Notes: a model not told the origin generated them from the letters alone. A stretch of DNA of 64,000 nt from Paracoccaceae bacterium (GCA_024742835.1 JANSXS010000002.1:62001-126000), one strand, 5' to 3'; counted from the stretch's first letter, positions 36,716-45,866 are shown. Numbers and translations: made by a program.

Positions 36716-36843
36716 ATCTGGTTAGAGAAAGATTAAAGCCATCGCTTTTTCCTCACCGTAATCAACCTGAGTCGGAAAACGTGAACGGGTTGGACACAGA
36801 CCCGGGTGTCACAAGAACCTTCAGACAAAGGAAAACCACCCAG

Positions 36844-37611
36844 ATGCAGGCAGACCAAGCGCCTTTCAGCGTTCGACTGGCCCGGACCACGGAGGATCTG
36901 CGGGCGGCGCAAAGGCTGCGCTATGACGTTTTCGTCGAGGAACTGGGCGGGGACGGTCCTTTGGTGGATCACACCGCCCGGCTGGAGAAGGACCATTACG
37001 ACGAGATTTTCGACCACCTGCTTTTGGCGGATGAGGCCCAAAACGGCCAGATTGTCGGCGTTTACAGGCTCTTGCGCGACGATCAGGCCCGCGCGGCGGG
37101 GCAATTCTATTCCGAAGACGAATATGACCTGACGGCGCTCAAACGCTCTGGACGGCGTCTGATGGAACTTGGCCGCTCTTGTCTGGCGCAGGGTTATCGC
37201 GGCGGGACGGCGATGTTTCACCTATGGGCAGGTCTAGCCGAATATATCGCGCGCCACGAGATCGAAATCCTGTTCGGCGTGGCCAGCTTTCATGGCACCG
37301 ATCCACGGGCGCTGGCGCAAGCGCTCTCGCTTTTGCATCACCGCCACCTTGCGCCCGAACCCCTTCGGGTGCGCGCGCTGGAGGCCTATTACCAGCCGAT
37401 GGACCTTTTGCCCGAGGACCGGATCGACCGCCGCGCGGCGATGGTGCAGGTGCCCGCCCTGATCAAGGCGTATCTCAGACTGGGAGGTTTCGTCGGTGAC
37501 GGAGCCTTTGTGGATCATGCGTTCAACACCACGGATGTCTGTCTGGTGATGGATACAACGATGCTTAACGAACGGCAAAAAAGCATTTATTCCAAGGGTG
37601 TTGAAAGGTGA
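36844..37611 (+). CDS. olsB: L-ornithine N-alpha-acyltransferase OlsB
   Basis: 255 residues, GNAT-like. RLRYDVFVEELGGDGPLVDH, YRLLRDDQA, LMELGRSCLAQGYRGGTAMF and LFGVASFHGTDPRALAQALS are OlsB/hemolysin-family segments. OlsB transfers a 3-hydroxyacyl chain from ACP to ornithine, making lyso-ornithine lipid. ATG 36844 follows AAGGAAAA. The stop overlaps the GTG of olsA (GTGA), giving a complete ornithine-lipid pathway. Confidence 0.9.
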   Translation: MQADQAPFSVRLARTTEDLRAAQRLRYDVFVEELGGDGPLVDHTARLEKDHYDEIFDHLLLADEAQNGQIVGVYRLLRDDQARAAGQFYSEDEYDLTALKRSGRRLMELGRSCLAQGYRGGTAMFHLWAGLAEYIARHEIEILFGVASFHGTDPRALAQALSLLHHRHLAPEPLRVRALEAYYQPMDLLPEDRIDRRAAMVQVPALIKAYLRLGGFVGDGAFVDHAFNTTDVCLVMDTTMLNERQKSIYSKGVER

Positions 37612-38447
37612 GTTACACGTGGAATTCAGAACCGCCTCCGGATATGCCCCGCATCAAGCCGTCGGGGTGGGCGCGGGTGGCGCTGCGCGGCATGGCGATT
37701 GTTTGTCTGCTTGGGGTCGGGGTGTTTGTGTCGGGCCTGACACGGCTTGTGGAGCGGCAGCTATACACGACGCGCCGGCCGTGGACGGCACCTATCACCC
37801 GGATCACGCTTGGCATGGTGCTGCGGGTCATCGGGCTGCGGCTGAAAACCAAAGGTCGCCCGATGCGCCAGCCCGGCGCGGTGGTGGCCAATCATGTGTC
37901 ATGGCTTGATATCCTGGCGCTGCACGCCTGCCAGACGGTTGTTTTCGTGTCGAAATCCGAGGTATCGGGATGGCCGGGTATCGGTTTTCTCGCGCGGTTC
38001 GTTGGCACGGTGTTCATCAATCGCGCCCCACGAGAGGCGCGGGTGCAACGCGATATCCTGGCCGATGCGATGCGACACGGGGCGCGTTTGATGCTGTTCC
38101 CCGAGGGCACATCAACCGATGGAATGCGTGTTTTACCCTTTAAATCAACGCTTTTCGAGATGATGTTGATGTCGGATACCAGCGCGGATCTCCATGTTCA
38201 GCCGATCAGCGTGATCTATGACCCACCGCAAGGAAAAGAGGATACGCGGATTTACGCATGGTGGGGGGAAATGGACCTGGGGCCGCATCTGGCCATGATC
38301 CTGTCACTGGCGCGGCAAGGCTGTGTGACGGTCATTTTTCATGAACCGCTCAAGACGGCGGATTTTATGAACCGCAAGGCATTGGCACAGGCCGCGGAAA
38401 TGGCTGTGCGCGTAGGAATGCCTGAAGAACGTCGTGCAAGATATTGA
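37608..38447 (+). CDS. olsA: Lyso-ornithine lipid O-acyltransferase OlsA
   Basis: 279 residues, PlsC-type acyltransferase. One N-terminal membrane segment (GMAIVCLLGVGVFVSGL) precedes the HX4D catalytic motif NHVSWLD, the segment FINRAPREARVQ and the FPEGTSTDG acceptor motif. OlsA adds the second acyl chain to lyso-ornithine lipid at the inner membrane. GTG 37608 overlaps the olsB stop; AAGGG lies about 10 nt upstream. PlsC itself would be the alternative, but the neighbour decides for OlsA. Confidence 0.88.
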   Translation: MSYTWNSEPPPDMPRIKPSGWARVALRGMAIVCLLGVGVFVSGLTRLVERQLYTTRRPWTAPITRITLGMVLRVIGLRLKTKGRPMRQPGAVVANHVSWLDILALHACQTVVFVSKSEVSGWPGIGFLARFVGTVFINRAPREARVQRDILADAMRHGARLMLFPEGTSTDGMRVLPFKSTLFEMMLMSDTSADLHVQPISVIYDPPQGKEDTRIYAWWGEMDLGPHLAMILSLARQGCVTVIFHEPLKTADFMNRKALAQAAEMAVRVGMPEERRARY

Positions 38448-38532
38448 ATATATGTGCGGAATTCTGAAAGTGCGTGTTTGGCCTTTAACCGTTCTGCATT
38501 GAACGCGAGATATCACCGACAGGTGTGGCTCT

Positions 38533-39159
38533 TCAATCGCTTTCCATCGCCGCAACGAGATCCGCAAGCGTGGCGACCGCATCCTCGGTTTGCCAGATCT
38601 CGTCTCCGATGCCGAAGAAATCCGTGACCGGCGCAAGGCTGCGCACTGTGACCTGATCCAACGCGCCTTCGGCCACCATGGGCAGCTCGATCATTTCAGA
38701 CCACCATTCAAAAAGCTCGGGCAGCGCGCGCGTCCCGTCGCCAAGGGCGGTTTCGCCCACCGGGCCGAAGCTGACGTAATCAGCCCCCGCTTCGCCGGCG
38801 TTGATGCCCTCATGCCGGGACGTGCCGCAGAACGCACCGACGATCGCCTCGGTGCCAAGCGCCTTGCGCGCGCGCCGGATCGACCGTGCGCCATCGCTCA
38901 GATGTACCCCGTCCAGTCCCAGCCGCTCGGCAAGAACAAAATGCGTCTCGATCACCAGCGCCACGTCGCGCGGCGTGGTCACATCGCGGCAGGCATCGGC
39001 GGCGCGGCACAGCGCATCCTCGTCATGAGTGGACAGCGCCAGCCGCACACAGGCGACGTCCTGCGCGTCCAGCACGGCGGCAAGACGGTCGGGAAATTGC
39101 GACAGCTCGATCTCGGGCGGGGTGATGAGGTAAAGGCGGGGCGGCTCCTGTTCGGCCAT
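38533..39159 (-). CDS. ThiE-like thiamine phosphate synthase family protein
   Basis: 208 residues, TIM barrel. RLYLITPPEIELSQFPDRLA at the start, LDGVHLSDGARSIRRARKAL, IVGAFCGTSRHEGINAGEAG and DYVSFGPVGET match the ThiE/TenI family. ThiE normally has a Lys/Arg-rich diphosphate site and GPI/FPT motifs; here these are altered (FGPVGET, MVAEGALD), so a role other than thiamine synthesis is possible. No other thi gene is adjacent. It lies on the minus strand alone, 85 bp from the convergent olsA. Confidence 0.78.
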   Translation of the reverse strand: MAEQEPPRLYLITPPEIELSQFPDRLAAVLDAQDVACVRLALSTHDEDALCRAADACRDVTTPRDVALVIETHFVLAERLGLDGVHLSDGARSIRRARKALGTEAIVGAFCGTSRHEGINAGEAGADYVSFGPVGETALGDGTRALPELFEWWSEMIELPMVAEGALDQVTVRSLAPVTDFFGIGDEIWQTEDAVATLADLVAAMESD

Positions 39160-39326
39160 CTGTGTCGTCCTTTTCGTTTTGTTGCCCTGTTAACGGCTCT
39201 GGCGGTCCGAGACCAGTGCGCGCGTCGCCGGTATCGGGTTCATCCTGCATTTTTGGATCGAGAACCGCCAAGGGGGTTTTCCGTTCCCGACAGAGAGCCT
39301 AAAGGAGCGCGAACAGGAGGATTTCG

Positions 39327-40070
39327 ATGCCAAGTGACAAGGAACAACCGCGCTTTGTGCTGGTGCGCCCGCAAATGGGCGAAAATATCGGCGCGGCGGC
39401 CCGCGCGATGTGGAATTTCGGACTGGACCGCATGGTGCTCGTGGCTCCGCGCGATGGCTGGCCCAATCCGCGCGCGGTGGCCATGGCAAGCGGCGCAGGC
39501 CGCCTGCTGGACGAGGCGGTTTTGGCCCAAGACCTGCCCGAGGCGGTGGGCGAGGATCATTTCGTGATGGCCACCACGGCGCGGGTGCGCGGCATGACCA
39601 AGCCGGTTTTCAGCCCCGAAGAGGCCATGCAAGAGGCCGCGCGCCGGATCGGCGCGGGCGCGCGCGTCTCGGTGCTTTTCGGGCCAGAACGCGCGGGGCT
39701 GGAAAACGATGACGTGGCGCGCGCCAACGCGATCATTTCCGTGCCGGTCAATCCCGAGTTTCCATCCCTGAACCTTGCGCAATGCGTGTTGCTGTGCGGC
39801 TATGAATGGCGACGCGCCGTCACCGAGGTAGCCCCCCGGCGCACCGATATGGGCGGTACCGAATGGGCCAGCCAGATCGAGATCGAAAAGCTGGCCGAGC
39901 ATTACGAGTCGCGGCTGGAAGAGGCGACGTATTTCTTTCCGCCCGAAAAAGCGCCGGGGATGCGTACCAACTTGCGCAATCTCTGGAGCCGGATGCCGCT
40001 GACGCGCGCGGATGTGCAGATGTTGCACGGGGTACTGCGGCAAATGGTGCGCTGGAAGGAGCGCGGTTGA
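39327..40070 (+). CDS. trmJ: tRNA 2'-O-methyltransferase, TrmJ-like (SPOUT)
   Basis: 247 residues. FVLVRPQMGENIGAAARAMW at the start and the C-terminal SAM knot (VSVLFGPERAGLENDDVARA, IISVPVNPEFPSLNLAQCVL) are SPOUT methyltransferase signatures of the TrmJ/LasT group, which methylates position 32 of tRNAs. The extension RADVQMLHGVLRQMVRWKER is typical. AGGAGG lies upstream of ATG 39327. The region 39160-39326 is the divergent promoter space to the ThiE-like gene. Confidence 0.9.
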   Translation: MPSDKEQPRFVLVRPQMGENIGAAARAMWNFGLDRMVLVAPRDGWPNPRAVAMASGAGRLLDEAVLAQDLPEAVGEDHFVMATTARVRGMTKPVFSPEEAMQEAARRIGAGARVSVLFGPERAGLENDDVARANAIISVPVNPEFPSLNLAQCVLLCGYEWRRAVTEVAPRRTDMGGTEWASQIEIEKLAEHYESRLEEATYFFPPEKAPGMRTNLRNLWSRMPLTRADVQMLHGVLRQMVRWKERG

Positions 40071-40122
40071 AGCGCGCGCGCGGGCCGCGTATTTCTGTGG
40101 CGCAGGACGCAGAAGAGGCAAG

Positions 40123-41280
40123 ATGATGAGCACCAAGCGTGGCATTTTCCAAGAGGTCGACGAAAGCGCGGCACAGGCCATAGCGCAAGAGCCAAAGGGC
40201 GGCATGATCGACGCAGGCAGGCGCGGTGCGCGCGGCGCAGTGCGGGTATGGTTGATGATCCTGTTCGCGCTGGTGGTCGTGATGATCGCGGTGGGCGGGC
40301 TGACCCGGCTGACCGATAGCGGGTTGTCGATCACCGAATGGCGTCCCGTCACCGGCGCGCTGCCGCCGATGAGCGCGGCTGAGTGGGATTCGGAGTTCGA
40401 CAAGTATCGCGCGATCCCGGAATATCAGTTGCAGAACAAGGGCATGTCCATGTCCGAATTCAAGGTGATCTATTGGTGGGAATGGGGCCACCGACAGCTT
40501 GGTCGGGTAATCGGGCTGGTCTGGTTCATCGGGTTTGTGGGGTTTCTGGTAACACGCAAGATCCCGCCGGGCTGGACCGGCCGGTTGCTGCTTCTGGGCG
40601 CGCTTGGCGGGACGCAGGGGGCGATAGGCTGGTGGATGGTCGCCTCTGGCCTTACCGGTCAGATGCTGGATGTGGCCTCTTACCGGCTGGCCACGCATCT
40701 TGGATTGGCTTTTGTCATCCTTGGGCTGATCGCGTGGTACGTCATGGCGCTTGGCCGAGAAGAGCGCGATCTGATGCAGGCACGCAGGCTCAAGGAGCAA
40801 AAGCTGTTCGGCATGTCGACGGGCCTGATGCATTTCGCCTTTCTCCAGATCCTGCTGGGTGCGCTGGTGGCCGGCATCGACGCCGGGCGCAGTTATACCG
40901 ACTGGCCGCTGATGGCTGGGGGGATTCTGCCGCCCGATTTCTGGATGGCCGATCTTGGCTGGCGCAACATGTTTGAAAATCCGGGCTTCGTGCAGTTCGT
41001 GCATCGCGTGACAGGATATCTGTTGCTTGCCTACGCGGTGGTGGTCTGGCTCCGGGGCCGCAGGAGCGCGCACGGTGTCACCAGCACCGCCTTCAACCTG
41101 GCCTTTGCAGCGCTGGTGGTGCAGATCGTTCTGGGGATTCTGACCGTGCTTTACATCGCGCCTTGGCATCTGGCGATCCTGCACCAGTTCACCGCCGTCA
41201 TACTTTGGGTGCTGATCCTGCGGGCGCGGTTCCTGAGCCTTTATCCGCACGCGCAATCGGTGCGGGGGGCAGTCGCATGA
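40123..41280 (+). CDS. ctaA: Heme A synthase (COX15/CtaA)
   Basis: 385 residues, eight membrane helices. It oxidises the C8 methyl of heme O to make heme A for cytochrome aa3. Heme-ligand histidines lie in WEWGHRQLGRVIG, ATHLGLAFVI, FVHRVTGYLLL and ILHQFTAVIL; the loop GLTRLTDSGLSITEWRPVTG is the CtaA hallmark. ATG 40123 or 40126 both follow AAGAGG; the first was taken. The stop overlaps the next start (ATGA). Confidence 0.95.
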   Translation: MMSTKRGIFQEVDESAAQAIAQEPKGGMIDAGRRGARGAVRVWLMILFALVVVMIAVGGLTRLTDSGLSITEWRPVTGALPPMSAAEWDSEFDKYRAIPEYQLQNKGMSMSEFKVIYWWEWGHRQLGRVIGLVWFIGFVGFLVTRKIPPGWTGRLLLLGALGGTQGAIGWWMVASGLTGQMLDVASYRLATHLGLAFVILGLIAWYVMALGREERDLMQARRLKEQKLFGMSTGLMHFAFLQILLGALVAGIDAGRSYTDWPLMAGGILPPDFWMADLGWRNMFENPGFVQFVHRVTGYLLLAYAVVVWLRGRRSAHGVTSTAFNLAFAALVVQIVLGILTVLYIAPWHLAILHQFTAVILWVLILRARFLSLYPHAQSVRGAVA

Positions 41281-42743
41281 GCGCCTTTGACACGCTGATG
41301 GCGTTCGAGCGCGAGACGCAGGCGCTGTCGCGCGTCGCGGGGCGGCTGAGCTGGGATCAGGAAACGGTCATGCCGCGCGGCGCGGGTGCGCAGCGTGCCG
41401 AAGAATCTGGCGCGATGGAGGCGGTTCTTCATGCCCGCCGTACCGATCCGCGCGTTGCGGAGTGGCTGGCGGCTGCGCAGGCCCCGGACGAGGCGGGCGC
41501 GGCACAGATGCGGCTGATCCGGCGAAGCCATGACCGGTCGGTCAAGGTGCCCGCCGATCTGGCGACCGCACTGGCACGGCTGACCAGCCGGTCACAGGGG
41601 ATCTGGGCCGCCGCCCGCGCAGCGGATGATTTCGCCGCTTTTGCCCCCACGCTGGCAGAGGTCGTGCGCCTCAAGCGCGAAGAGGCCGCGGCCCTTGCCG
41701 GACAGGGCGACCTTTACGATGCGATGATCGACGATTACGAACCCGGCGCAACCGCTGCCGGGCTTGCCGCCATCTTTGACGAGATGCGCCCCCGGCTGGT
41801 GGCGCTTCGGGACCGCGCGCTTGGTGCCGACGGTGTCGACCCGGTGCGCGGCGATTTCGACATGGAAAAGCAATTGCGGCTAAGCCGCGATCTTGCCGCG
41901 CTTTTCGGCTATGATTTTGAACGCGGGCGCATTGATCTGGCCGTGCATCCGTTTTCCTCGGGGTCGGGCGAGGATGTGCGCATCACCACCCGCGTGGCCG
42001 AGGATGATCCGTTCAACTGTCTTTATTCGACGATCCACGAGGTCGGCCATGCCTGTTACGAACAGGGTATCGACGCCGCCTATAGCCTGACCCCGGTGGG
42101 GCAGGGCGTGTCGATGGGTGTGCATGAAAGCCAAAGCCGGATTTACGAAAACCAGCTAGGGCGCAGCCGGGCCTTTTGCCACTATCTTTATGGGCGGATG
42201 CGCGAAACGTTCGGCGATATCGGCGTGGATAACGAAGATGAGTTCTATCGTGTCGTGAACCGGATGCACAATGGCTATATCCGGACCGAGGCCGACGAGG
42301 TGCAGTACAATCTGCATATCATGCTGCGCTTCGATATGGAGCGCGCGCTGATCGCGGGCGATTTGTCGGTGGCGGATCTCGAAGCCGCATGGAACGAACG
42401 TTTCAAGGCCGATTTCGGCCATGCGGTGGACAGGCCGGCCAATGGCGTGTTGCAGGATGTGCACTGGTCGGTGGGACTGTTCGGGTATTTTCCGACCTAC
42501 AGTCTGGGCAATGTCTATGCGGGCTGTCTGTATGCGGCGCTGCGCCGGGATCTGCCCGAGCTGGATGCGCAACTGGCACGCGGAGACCTGTCTGCCGCCA
42601 CGGGTTGGCTGCGCGACAAGGTACAGCGGCAAGGCGGGCTCTACACTCCGCAAGAGACCATCAGCCGCGCCTGTGGCGCCGCGCCTTCCGCGGGGCCATT
42701 GCTTGACTATCTGGAACAGAAATTCGGCGTGCTCTACAGCTGA
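41277..42743 (+). CDS. Carboxypeptidase M32
   Basis: 488 residues, cytosolic zinc metallocarboxypeptidase (Taq/Pfu type). The zinc motif HEVGH is present in STIHEVGHACYEQG, with the downstream HESQSRIYENQLGRSRAF and IRTEADEVQYNLHIMLRFD motifs of the family. Broad C-terminal amino acid release is expected. ATG 41277 overlaps the ctaA stop, so they are coupled, although no functional tie is known. Confidence 0.95.
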   Translation: MSAFDTLMAFERETQALSRVAGRLSWDQETVMPRGAGAQRAEESGAMEAVLHARRTDPRVAEWLAAAQAPDEAGAAQMRLIRRSHDRSVKVPADLATALARLTSRSQGIWAAARAADDFAAFAPTLAEVVRLKREEAAALAGQGDLYDAMIDDYEPGATAAGLAAIFDEMRPRLVALRDRALGADGVDPVRGDFDMEKQLRLSRDLAALFGYDFERGRIDLAVHPFSSGSGEDVRITTRVAEDDPFNCLYSTIHEVGHACYEQGIDAAYSLTPVGQGVSMGVHESQSRIYENQLGRSRAFCHYLYGRMRETFGDIGVDNEDEFYRVVNRMHNGYIRTEADEVQYNLHIMLRFDMERALIAGDLSVADLEAAWNERFKADFGHAVDRPANGVLQDVHWSVGLFGYFPTYSLGNVYAGCLYAALRRDLPELDAQLARGDLSAATGWLRDKVQRQGGLYTPQETISRACGAAPSAGPLLDYLEQKFGVLYS

Positions 42744-42761
42744 TGACCGGCGCGACCCGCC

Positions 42762-43814
42762 CTATGGCGCGGGACGGAAAAACCGTGCCGTCAGGCCAAG
42801 ACCAAGCACCGTGATCACGATGCGAAACAGGTGGTGCAGCGTGACAAATGCCGGATTTGCCTGCAAGGACAGGGCCACCAGCGCCATTTCGGTCACGCCG
42901 CCGGGGGCAAAGCTGATCAGCATCACATCGACAGGTTGATCCAGCGCCCCCGAAAGCAACAACGCGAAACCGGCCGACAGCGTCATCATGCCTGCCACGG
43001 CCACCAGCGTCAGCCCCAGCCCCCGCAGGATCAGACCGCGGGACAGGCCGGTAAAGCGCATCCCAAGCGCGGTGCCCACGACGATTTGGGCAAGGTTCAC
43101 CAACCATTGCGGAATATCCAGGTGCACCAACCCGCTCAGGCCAAGCAGGGCGGCCACGACCAGTGGTCCGATCAACTGTTTTGCAGGCAGCCGCAGCAGA
43201 CGCCCCAGCACCAGACCGGCGGCTCCCGCCAGTAAGATCACCGGCAGGTCAGACCATGGCACAGCGCCCTTGGACAAGGTCATGCCCCCGGCGCTACCCA
43301 CAGGGCCGCCCAGCCAGAAGGACAGGCCGATGGGCAGACAGGTAACCACCACGATGATGCGCAGGAACTGGTGCAGGGTCAGGCGCGCAGGGTCCGCGCC
43401 GGCCTCTTCGCCAAAGGCGATCGATTCGAACAGACCGCCGGGGGCCGCGGAATAAAACGAGGTGGCCCGGTCGTACCCGCCCAGATGGCGAAACACCGCA
43501 TAGCCCAGACCATGTGCGAGGATCGCAAACAGCGTAAGCGCACCCAAGCTGAGCGCGAGGCGGGTCGCACCGAAAAACAGATCCGGCGTGACCTGCGCAC
43601 CGATCATCAGGCCAATCACGGCAATGAATACAAGCCGAAGGTTGGGCGGAAAGAGGTACCCCTCCGGCAGCCGGTCGGGCATCAGAATCGCGACCGCGCC
43701 GGACATCAAAAGCGGTCCCAGCAAAAATGGCAGCGGCAGCCCCAGCCGCGCCGCCCCCAGCCCGGCCAGCGCCGAAAGGGCCAACAGCCCCAGTGTGGTT
43801 AAAAAGTGCCGCAT
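42762..43814 (-). CDS. AbrB-family membrane protein
   Basis: 350 residues with about ten hydrophobic helices in two similar halves: LLALSALAGLGAARLGLPLP with PFLLGPLLMSGAVAIL, and later LPVILLAGAAGLVLGRLLRLP with LIGPLVVAALLGLSG. This internal duplication is the AbrB (formerly ammonia monooxygenase-like) membrane family, unrelated to the AbrB transcription factor. SFYSAAPGGLFESI and SFAPGGVTEMALVAL are the conserved loops. The transported substrate is unknown. It is convergent with the M32 gene 18 bp away; the remnant of iorAB lies behind its start. Confidence 0.85.
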   Translation of the reverse strand: MRHFLTTLGLLALSALAGLGAARLGLPLPFLLGPLLMSGAVAILMPDRLPEGYLFPPNLRLVFIAVIGLMIGAQVTPDLFFGATRLALSLGALTLFAILAHGLGYAVFRHLGGYDRATSFYSAAPGGLFESIAFGEEAGADPARLTLHQFLRIIVVVTCLPIGLSFWLGGPVGSAGGMTLSKGAVPWSDLPVILLAGAAGLVLGRLLRLPAKQLIGPLVVAALLGLSGLVHLDIPQWLVNLAQIVVGTALGMRFTGLSRGLILRGLGLTLVAVAGMMTLSAGFALLLSGALDQPVDVMLISFAPGGVTEMALVALSLQANPAFVTLHHLFRIVITVLGLGLTARFFRPAP

Positions 43815-43959
43815 GGGCGGTATCAATCACCCGCCGACGGCGGGGGCAAGGCCCGGCCGATCATCTCTCCAAAGCCGTCAGCCATGGAATGGAGTATTTT
43901 CGCCTAGAAGAAGCCGTAAACACGTGTCTTCGCGGGTCAATTTTCCGAGGAGGCAATCA

Positions 43960-44361
43960 ATGCCGGCCACTCGTGCGAAGCTGACGGATTTGGAAAAAGG
44001 CATCTCTCGCAGGCGCTGACGCGTGACGGCAAAGATGGCGACGGCCAGCGCGGGGGCGGCGCGTGGCACTGGCGGCGACCCAGACGCGGCAGATGCGCAG
44101 CCCAGACGCGGTTTGCCGGACCTCGACCACCGGCGCACAGAGCACCCCAAACGACAGGGTCAGCGCCACGCACGTTACCCGCCGTGATTTGGCAACTGCG
44201 CACGGCCGCCCCGTGTATATGCACGCTACAAGCGCCGCATTGCGCGATCTCGCAGCCATATTTCACGCCGGTGATGCCCACATGGCGCGCAGCACCCACA
44301 GCAGGGGCATTTCGGGATATGCGTCGATGTCGTGGACGCGGCTGTCGATGTTCAATTGCAT
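43960..44361 (-). pseudogene. Decayed iorA-iorB (isoquinoline 1-oxidoreductase) remnant
   Basis: From ATG 44361 the frame reads MQLNIDSRVHDIDAYPEMPL LWVLR, then after a one-base loss near 44285 continues in another frame as HVGITGVKYGCEIAQCGACS and AAVRSCQITAGNV: the plant-type 2Fe-2S domain of IorA/CoxS proteins. Soon afterwards similarity stops, and further on a third frame reads APALAVAIFAVTRQRLREMP, like the C-terminal end of the molybdenum subunit IorB. So the 5' end of iorA is joined to the 3' end of iorB with nearly 3 kb missing, plus frameshifts. No functional product is expected. Confidence 0.7.
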
Positions 44362-44508
44362 GACGCGATAAGCCTTTTCGGTGAGGATGGTAAACCGGGC
44401 GGTGCAGGCTTCCAAGTCTCGTCTTCGTCAGGTTCGGCACGCACCGGCGACAGGGCGGCACAACGTTTGCTGTCGCACTGGCGGTTGATCTTGCCCGACC
44501 GGGGATGT

Positions 44509-44522
44509 TGTCTGTACAGACA
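44509..44522. promoter_or_regulatory. 14-bp perfect palindrome, candidate operator
   Basis: TGTCTGTACAGACA reads the same on both strands. It lies 148 bp upstream of the dead iorA start and 86 bp upstream of the small membrane gene at 44608. Its form resembles TetR-type operators; no such regulator is adjacent. It may be left over from control of the lost oxidoreductase genes. Confidence 0.5.
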
Positions 44523-44607
44523 CCGCGTCGGCCCGTCCGGGTCTTTGTGGGTCACAAGGTCAGGGCGCTTCGCGGATACGTATCACGTCCACCAACAGGA
44601 GATACCG

Positions 44608-44787
44608 ATGGGGCAATTTCGCAAACCGCTCATTTTCGCACTGATCGGGGCCGTGGCCGGGATGCTTGGCTATGGTTTGTCGCTGGTGTTAGGGATGGAT
44701 CTGCAAGCGCCTTTCGCGGTCATCGTGCTGGCGGCCGCCGTTGGCGGTTTTATCGGCGGCTGGATCCGACAAAGGCGCGGCAAGTAG
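44608..44787 (+). CDS. Small membrane protein with two hydrophobic helices
   Basis: 59 residues. MGQFRKPLIFALIGAVAGML opens the first helix, and APFAVIVLAAAVGGFIGGWI forms the second; the end is basic (RQRRGK). AGGAG lies 8 nt before ATG 44608, good support for a real gene. Function unknown. Its stop lies 4 bp from the end of the convergent radical SAM gene. Confidence 0.7.
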   Translation: MGQFRKPLIFALIGAVAGMLGYGLSLVLGMDLQAPFAVIVLAAAVGGFIGGWIRQRRGK

Positions 44788-44791
44788 CGCC

Positions 44792-45745
44792 TCAGCCCGA
44801 GCAGCTTGCCCCGCCCAAAACGCAGAACTTGGCGCAATGGGGATGGTTGAGCGATACGTCGCGTTCCGCCTCGGCCAACGTTTCCCCCAGCTCGAACCGC
44901 CGGTCATAGGCCAGCAGGGTGCAGGCCAGCACGGCGGGCTTTTCCGCCCCCTTGCGCTTGACCACCATCCGCGAGGACGCGCACATCACGCTGTCGGGCG
45001 TCTTGCCAAGGATGGACCAGCAATCCGTGGTGATCTCGGGCACTTCGGCCGCCGCGTCCATTTCGGGGAAAAGTACGGTCACTCCCCGGTCTTGCGCGTC
45101 GATCTTGAAGTTATGCCGCGCGTAAAGATCGGCATAGCCCGCGCGGCTTTGCGCGTCGCTTTCGCCCCAGACGGTGCGGCCCGCCACAGCCATTCGCGCG
45201 CCGATGTCGCGCAGCCAGCACATGCCCTGAATGGTGCGGTCAAAGGCGCCGCTCCCGCGTTCCTTGTCGTGGCACTCCTGCGACCAGTGATCGACGGAAA
45301 TACGCAGCGTCAGCTTGTCACCATATTCCGCCACCAATTCACGCAGCCCCGCCTGCATCTTCTTGCGCATCATCGGGCGCATCGCGTTGGTCAGAACCAG
45401 CACGTCATAACCCCGCGCCAGAGACGCGCGCAGGATGTTGATGATGTCCGGGTTCATGAAAGGCTCGCCGCCGGTAAAGCCGATTTCGCGCACGCGCCAG
45501 TCGCGGTCTTCAAGTTGATCGAGATAATCCTCGACCTCGGCCTTGGTGATATACACCAGCCTGTCATTGTCGGGCGAACTTTCGATATAGCAGTTGAGGC
45601 AGGCGATGTTGCACAACGTGCCGGTATTGAACCACAGCGTTTCAGGATCCTTCAGCGCCACGCTGGCCCGTTTGGCACCATCCGCGGTCACGGCCGGATC
45701 GTTGAATTTTCCGGCGTTGGCGGCCTCGCCTGTGGAGTCCTTCAT
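44792..45745 (-). CDS. Radical SAM protein with C-terminal Cys cluster
   Basis: 317 residues. The radical SAM cluster motif is CNIACLNC (Cys45, 49, 52), followed by IGFTGGEPFMNPDI (SAM-binding GGE). The C-terminal part has further cysteines (VMCASSRM, VLACTLLAY, HCAKFCVLGGASC), suggesting an additional Fe-S cluster as in SPASM/twitch enzymes. No peptide substrate or maturation partner is adjacent, so the reaction is unknown. ATG 45745 fits the family start, though an upstream extension is open to 45826. It is divergent from zwf with 121 bp between. Confidence 0.85.
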   Translation of the reverse strand: MKDSTGEAANAGKFNDPAVTADGAKRASVALKDPETLWFNTGTLCNIACLNCYIESSPDNDRLVYITKAEVEDYLDQLEDRDWRVREIGFTGGEPFMNPDIINILRASLARGYDVLVLTNAMRPMMRKKMQAGLRELVAEYGDKLTLRISVDHWSQECHDKERGSGAFDRTIQGMCWLRDIGARMAVAGRTVWGESDAQSRAGYADLYARHNFKIDAQDRGVTVLFPEMDAAAEVPEITTDCWSILGKTPDSVMCASSRMVVKRKGAEKPAVLACTLLAYDRRFELGETLAEAERDVSLNHPHCAKFCVLGGASCSG

Positions 45746-45866
45746 GAAATTAGTCCCGAATTCAGTTGCTTTCCGGCGGTAACCTGTCGTTTCTTGCAGC
45801 GCAAGTCGAGGGCGACGTGGTGACACAATCGTGAGCCGCGCAACAGCAGGATCAAGGGGAGTTTAG

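Noticed and set aside
37608-38447. Annotation of olsA as plsC (phosphatidic acid synthesis)
   Set aside because: The motif set is shared, but the 4-nt overlap with olsB points to the ornithine lipid role.
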